64,000 nucleotides of DNA, from positions 19,260,501 through 19,324,500 of the forward strand of contig NC_079886.1 in NCBI RefSeq assembly GCF_029227915.1, in the 5' to 3' direction. Positions within the stretch are counted from its first letter, which is position 1. Each line of letters opens with the position of its first letter. Shown here one piece after another: positions 58,005-64,000 of this stretch. The translations under genes were made by a program, and so were the position numbers. A model generated the notes under the pieces. That model had not been told where the DNA came from, did not search any database, and saw only the letters and a program-made list of their open reading frames with translations. This DNA is from Hydractinia symbiolongicarpus. Lineage: Eukaryota; Cnidaria; Hydrozoa; Anthoathecata; Hydractiniidae.

Positions 58005-59910
58005 TGACAATATTTAAGCCTTAACATTTAAATAAAACCGAAAAAAAAGATATACATACGAAATCACAACCGTTTCGTTTCTCTCCCTGTTTATGTTATA
58101 ATCAAAACATAAATCTGTACCCATATTTATACTCTTTTTTCAACCTGTCTATATCTAATCTTGCAAAATATTGCATCGTGTCATTAAAACAACCTTTGTC
58201 AGAAAAGCCCTATTAATTGACCTCCCTTTTGACTAGCAATTACAACATTAAATTGTTTAACAGACTGTAAAACAGATGGAAAACGTTGTCAAAACAGGTA
58301 ATGACGTCAAGTCACTACAAATAGCTCTATCAGGATATCTAGCCGACTTAAGCAAGTTTAAATTCTAGCTTGAAAAGAAGCAGGATGTGCTTCTTAATAT
58401 ATAATTTCCACATCAATCTATAACAGCTTACTAATAACAATAATCCCTCTCTTAATTCATTAAATCATTTCGTAAGTTTCTATGACCTCCAAAATCATGA
58501 TTTAAGACGATTTGACATAACACCTAAATACTGCCAGCAATATAATGCTACTGAATTATGGTCATTATGTCGGATGAATTAATTTTTTCGGTTTTCATTT
58601 CTGTTTTGGAAAGTATCTAAGACTCACATTAGACAGGTGTGGCTCCTATAAAAATTATGTATGAAATAAACAGTTCACGTGAAATCATATTAGTTTGTGT
58701 CCTTATTTTCAGCTTCAAGGAATTATTTTTCCAATTTTTTGTGTTTTTACTAGAAAAAAGTGAAAAACCAGTAACAGCCTTGCCATAGCTTCTATTTTAT
58801 TGCTTTACCCAATCTTAGCCTCCTTGTTTTTTATATTTTTTAATTTCATTCTTAAAATTGGCTTCGTCCTTTCTTGAAATAGAATGTTTTCTGTTTCAAA
58901 CATTTGTTATTTTGTGTATTTCTAAACCTTTCACAACGAAAACAAAAAATACTTTTCATTCCAAAAGTTGTTTACCTCCTATCACCAACACAACATGGAC
59001 ATATTATACTCTTTCGAATTTTCCGAAACCTTCACAATTTCTATTTTTAAGTTTAATCAGTGCGTACCTTGCATCCCCCGCTTATTAGAAGAATCCAATA
59101 AATACATTCAAGCCAATTAAAAGCATACGTTATCTAATGTCTAAAATCTTTCAATTTCATCGGACGAGACACTTTTTAATTTTCCATGTAACGGGTTTAA
59201 AACAGGTTTTTTTGATTTGAAAGAAGTTCGTATTGCTGACATTATTTAATAATTTATTATTTAATAACAGTTCAGATAAAAATAATAGGACTTTACTTTC
59301 TAAATACTGATATTTCATAAAGACTACAATTACTTTTTCGTTGTCTCTTTTCAGACGGACTGAACAACATCCCGTGCATTTAGTGCAGTTTCCGTCTCTG
59401 TCACACATATATTATACATTATCATTATTTTTCATCTTACTTTTTATTATTTTTTTTTTCTAACACAGTCGATTTCTAATAGCTTGACGCTAACTTATTT
59501 TAAGCCATATTCTATAAAGTTTTTAGGCCATTCTATAACGAAATCAACATTTCAAAATTATTATTAATATTTTTACCCTTCAAAGTCGTAAAAAATGCGA
59601 AATGTCAACTGACCTTGCTGAAGTAGATATGCAGATTTCATTAATTTGATTGAATTATATTACTCTGACCGCATTATAAAAATTTATTTTAAATTTAATC
59701 ATGGACATTGATCTTGCAATAGATTGAAAGGTATCTAGGTGGTATTTAATTCATCGTTTTACGTAAATTTAGTTAAAGGGTTTGAAACGAACTTGAAATT
59801 AAAATTGACGCTTTACATACGTAAATCACTGCTTGATCATAACAGAATTGGAAGACAAAACCAAAAGCGGTGACATAGGTAACTGCAAAATAGATTTTTT
59901 GACAAAGTGT
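58005..59910. other. gene-poor stretch
   Basis: Mostly unrecognised AT-rich DNA. A minus-strand frame at 59408-59157 opens with a cluster of five cysteines (listed as a finding) but shows no signal peptide or family match. Confidence 0.4.
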
Positions 59911-59916
59911 AAAATA

Positions 59917-60480
59917 CAGTCCAGTCTCGCTACTCCGGACTGTTAATAGGGCTGGCATAAAATTCGTGACTTTCAAATAACGAGATTACACTAGGGAACA
60001 AATCGAGATGGCATGGTTACAATTTTTTTGACAAGTTGCGATGTCATAAAAGAGAATATAATGCGTCGCGGCGCGTTTTCACCATAGAGTAGCCGCTAAA
60101 TGATTTATACTGACTTTAGGTTTGCCACATGACGCTGCGGCAAGACTGTTTCGAAACAGTCGAAAGAAAGCCCTTACATGCCGTGATGGTTGAAGCACAT
60201 ATTCAGTATATTCATAGAATTATTACGCAATAAAAAGATAAAGGAATGCAACTTTACCTTTATCTTAAACTGAAATAGGATTTGAAGATGTTCATGGTGA
60301 ACTTGCCTCTATGCGACATTTTTTATTCATAGATAACGACTATAATTTCTCGCAACGGACGAAAGATTCGTTTGAAAAAAAGAATAATTCGTGATAGTTG
60401 GACATAGTGGGCTGCTAATGCTAACAGCACAAGTTTTGTGTTATAAATAGCGCATAGTTCGATATAACGAGAGTTTACTG
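59917..60480. mobile_element. pogo/Tigger-like MITE, 564 bp
   Basis: The left end CAGTCCAGTCTCGCTACTCC and the reverse complement of the right end CAGTAAACTCTCGTTATATC match in the manner of pogo/Tigger terminal repeats (about 17 of 25 over the first 25 bases). TA dinucleotides flank both ends (59915-59916 and 60481-60482). There is no transposase frame inside, so it is non-autonomous. Confidence 0.65.
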
Positions 60481-60484
60481 TAAA

Positions 60485-63020
60485 TTGTAATAGCGTAGAA
60501 TTATTTTTGCGACTTTCGACAATTTGCAATATAAATATCTGCGGAAAAAAAGTCACAAAACGATGATAAGTCGAGAAATTTTTATTCGAGAGTGAGAAAG
60601 AACGAAAAGGATTCCAAACAGAGCTAAGGGTGAACAATTTAGAGGCCGCTTATATGCTTTTTGAACATCATAACTGAAATAAACCATCAGTTGTTTTTCG
60701 AAAGAATTCGATATTTCCATTGGTTTTCACCGGAAATCTTTCGTTTCTAAACCCGTTTTTGGCCACCTGATTAGTGGGCACAGTCTGATGGAAAATCTAA
60801 TACCTTTTGGTCTGTATCTTAATACTTCAAAGTTAATTGATCGTGAGTTGTGGATAATAGACGGAATGTTGGTATTTTGCCCCTGTTCGATGCCGATTCG
60901 TGTCATTAAGAGTGTAAGGGTTAAAACTTTTCATACCTGAGCGTAAATTTTAAAAAAATTTGTGGATTTGTAAATGTTTGATCAAGGCAATCCGTGTCAG
61001 TAACTTGCATATTTAACAGAAGTATGACAATAAAACTTGCTGCATGGATTTTAAAAACCTGTATTGCGAGAAAGACCAATTGTTTAAAATTTTTTTGGGA
61101 AAATTTCATGTTTGTGATAAAGCAGCTTCGTCATTTCTCCTTCCGTTTTTGAATTACGCAAGATCCCTTCTGTATTTTTAAAACCAAAAAAACTCTGGGA
61201 ATGCGTTGACATGTAAATCTCTATTCTAAGTTATCTCTTCTCTAATATTGTGTAAGACGTGTATAAACATATAGGGTGCTAAAATTATGCTGCGAACTGT
61301 CCTAAATTCCCAGAATAATAACGAGATTTAACCTAACTTCAAACTAGGTTACGTTCATATTAATATATGCGTTGAGCATTAACGAATTATTTAAAGTCTT
61401 CCAATTTGAACCCACATCTGAATATTAATTTCTATTTTATTAGAAATGACTGCTGATCGAACCAAATAAATGGTCCGATAACGTCAACTTACGACGAAAA
61501 GAAAAAAAAGCATCTAACATGGCAACAACGTATTACCTAACATCGTACCTTGTGTCAAACATTGTTTTGCATTTCGTAGTATCCGTGATGTGGATACTAA
61601 CCGGCGTAATCGATTATGCGGCGAAAAAGACATTAAATCACAATCTAGAGATCTGCATCAGTTTCACAATGGCAGTTATTATTTTAAGCCGCAAATCAGT
61701 TTTGAATTTGCAATGGTTCTAAGACTATATAAAAACTGCCAGCCATTTCCGAAAAGTAACAATTCTTGAAGCATAGTTGATCAGGCATTTTAACATTTGA
61801 GTTTAAAACGAAAGAATTGAACCTTGCATAAATTTTTAAATAAAAACCTGTTTGTAGACCTGTGCGTGCCTTTTATACACCCTTGCGAAAAAAGATATTG
61901 AATAAACAAATTAATTTATATTAAGTACCCTCTTTATTGAGTAAAGGAGCAGTTAGTGGCATATGGTCGTTTGTTGGAATACGGGCGCTTATTGAACTTT
62001 CAGGCATTTACATGCGCTGGCGTAGAGAATAAAAAGCAGCGAGACAGTATAGATTTCTTGTCAATAAGGTCTTTAATTAGTTTAATTGAAAGATTTTGTA
62101 AACACAATTATGACGGTCACAGTCTAAGCGCCAATGAAATTAATACACAGAATAAAAATCTTAAATTCTGAATTTCATGATAACCAACCATAACCAAGCC
62201 GTTTATTCAGGCATCAAGGTAATCTGTTTGGGTAATTGCAGTTCATTTACAACAATTTAAACTAATTACAAATACATTAAGTAAGCCTTGGTGATATCCA
62301 GGTGGTTCTTTATTTATACTCTTGTATACATCTGACATCTGACAAAAATCGAATTTTGAATATTCGGCAAATTTTAATGTTTGTTTCTACAAATAGTTAT
62401 ATTGATTATTTTTGCATTAGCTTTTATGCAATTTGAACTTTTAATGTTTGCCATGAACTTAGATTATTTAATTAGATTTCAACAAAAGAGTGAATTTCTA
62501 TAATGTGGCTGTCAAGCGAGAAAAAAGGCAGTATATATATTGATAGCTCTTACGGCAATGACAAGTTTTATTAGGTTATCTGTTCTAGGTCACGTCTGGA
62601 AAAGAAATACATGTCGATGCAATAGGATACTGTTTGAATAGGTAGATATTTTTAAAATGACTTTAAAATGAATTTTCAATCAAAGTCTTAATCAAGTTTA
62701 GAATGTCAATTAGAGGTTTTATCCGATCTGTTTAAGTATTTGGCTAGCATATATGTATATAAATGTTTTTTAATAAGTTTAAGAAAAGTGATTTCTCAAC
62801 ATACATAGTAACAGAGAAAAGTTACCTTAGGTCATTTTGTCATAAAAAAACTGTCGATTTTGTTTGTCCAAATCGTTGTATATCCTACCGCTTTAAGATC
62901 CCATTCACAGACCACCTTCGCAGAACCACCATAATAGAAGTACCAAAAGGACTGAAGAGACTATTGTTAGTTAAAAAATCGAAATAAATATAATAATAAT
63001 TGATATTGAATTTTATACAG
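60485..63020. other. gene-poor stretch
   Basis: No recognised exon. Frames at 61519-61722 and 61956-62171 (+) start with ATG but have no recognisable domain. GGGCGCTTATT-like words at about 61980-62000 suggest another decayed MITE. Confidence 0.4.
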
Positions 63021-63024
63021 CAAC

Positions 63025-63680
63025 TCCATATACGTGTGTGTGTGTGTCTGTGTGTGTGTGTGTCTGTAACAGGCAAAGTGCATGTGGTTATTTTCCTTGA
63101 TGTAGCCGAAAAAGTTATGTCTCAAATGTTACATTTTCTGACGTTACTGCGCGACGTCAATATCATTACTTAAACGTCAATATCTTATATCACATTATTG
63201 AAGCCATTACAGTGCCCTTAAAACTTTAAGGCCAAATAACTTGCAAACGAGGTGGTGTCGTCTATTCACGACGTGGATAAGTTTCTCAAACCTAGTTCCC
63301 CGAATCCTTTTTGTAATAGACTGGTTGATTACATCATCAAAAAACATTAAAACCCGAATATCTCTGCAACTGCTTGTCAAAGATGCATGATGATCCTATC
63401 CTTTTTCTTAATTAGTGTTTCAAGATCTATACAACAGATAAAAGAATTTCTAAAGAAACATTTTTTGTATTTTGAAATTTTAAAACCCTTATATCTCTTT
63501 CTGTGTTTGTCAACAGCACGTGATACTATACATTTTTCTCATCAGCGTTTCAAACTCTTCATATCACAGGAAACGGATAAACAAAATTCGCCAATGTTCT
63601 ATGCACTGCTGACGTCAGCAAAACACCTAAAACAACCTATTTTTCTGTTATTTTTCTCACAAAAGAGATTTTTCGACTAT
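63025..63680 (+). mobile_element. Helitron-like family 2, old copy
   Basis: Starts near TCCATATACGTGTGTGTG, with GT/GTCTG simple sequence at 63033-63066. It then shares ordered blocks with 46.7-47.4 kb (GGCCAAATAACTTGCAAACG, CCGAATATCTCTGCAACTGC) and with 43.9-44.4 kb (GTCAACAGCACGTGATACT). The 3' end is decayed (GATTTTTCGACTA). It is non-coding. Confidence 0.5.
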
Positions 63681-63756
63681 TTTTGTAATGAAAAATCTGA
63701 CAAATTTTGTGGCTGATAAAAACGTCTCGTCTTGTTATAAATTTAAAAATCAAATT

Positions 63757-63890
63757 TTCTGGTGATTCTAGTGTTAGACCCAATGGTTCTGCTTAATGTA
63801 CTAGTAATATTGAATGTTCTAGTGATTTTGAATTAAAAAATGAATGCTTCTGATGAATATCCTGGTGAAATAGAACTTTCTAGAACTTTT
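63757..63890 (+). repeat. degenerate TTCTGGTGATTCTAGTG-type minisatellite
   Basis: Words such as TTCTGGTGATTCTAGTG, GTTCTAGTGATTTTGAA and ATCCTGGTGAAATAG recur, resembling the 60-bp repeat at 36590-36770. It is too decayed to set a firm period. Confidence 0.5.
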
Positions 63891-64000
63891 TTGAGAATAA
63901 AAAGTTGCTCTTTTAATTTAAGATCATAAAAGTAATAATGATTTATATTTTTAGTTTTGCTAAATTTCAACTTGATAAGATAATAAAGAGGTATTAACGT

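Overview
The window reads as nuclear DNA of an AT-rich animal, most likely a cnidarian and perhaps a hydrozoan. The reasons are GT-AG introns, a many-exon solute carrier gene, an intronless DEG/ENaC channel gene, secreted glycine-rich and cysteine-rich products, and heavy repeat content (microsatellites, a tRNA-derived SINE, Helitron-like, pogo-like and other DNA transposons). Three genes have a 3' splice acceptor only 8 to 11 nt before the ATG, as expected if a spliced leader is added in trans, which is known in hydrozoans. The species cannot be named from sequence alone.

Layout. 1-6.2 kb is gene-poor and holds old repeats, including a trio of short palindromic MITE-like elements at 4.8-5.4 kb. 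6.27-18.64 kb (+) is a complete 14-exon SLC5-family sodium/solute symporter gene of 565 codons whose splice phases all agree; its introns hold a (TA)n tract, a degenerate 18-bp minisatellite and an approximately 80-bp minisatellite carrying decoy splice acceptors. Just after its poly(A) signal is a head-to-tail array of about six short Helitron-like units (18.75-19.65 kb). 19.7-28.6 kb is mostly unrecognised, apart from a divergent, apparently frameshifted EF-hand gene or pseudogene at 26.4-27.05 kb (-).

28.63-30.40 kb is a 1,768-bp DNA transposon with perfect 55-bp terminal inverted repeats and two convergent genes, a THAP zinc-finger protein and a SWIM zinc-finger protein. Immediately beyond it is an intronless 475-residue DEG/ENaC channel gene (30.7-32.1 kb, -). 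A (CTGT)n tract of about 540 bp lies at 33.9-34.4 kb, a tRNA-derived SINE with a very recent 223-bp partial tandem duplication at 37.5-38.1 kb, and an 18-bp minisatellite at 38.8 kb. 39.4-41.0 kb (-) is a three-exon gene for a secreted, internally duplicated glycine-rich protein.

41-57 kb is gene-poor, with old Helitron-like copies, a (GACA)n tract of about 780 bp that seems to have grown inside a Helitron-like copy, and a possible hAT-like element. At 57.5-58.0 kb (-) is a two-exon gene for a small secreted eight-cysteine peptide, interrupted by one in-frame TGA just after the signal peptide. A pogo/Tigger-like MITE (59.9-60.5 kb) and another old repeat copy (63.0-63.7 kb) complete the window.

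The genes do not form a pathway. The common theme is mobile DNA: rolling-circle-like units, inverted-repeat elements and microsatellites seeded inside them account for most of the structure between the host genes.
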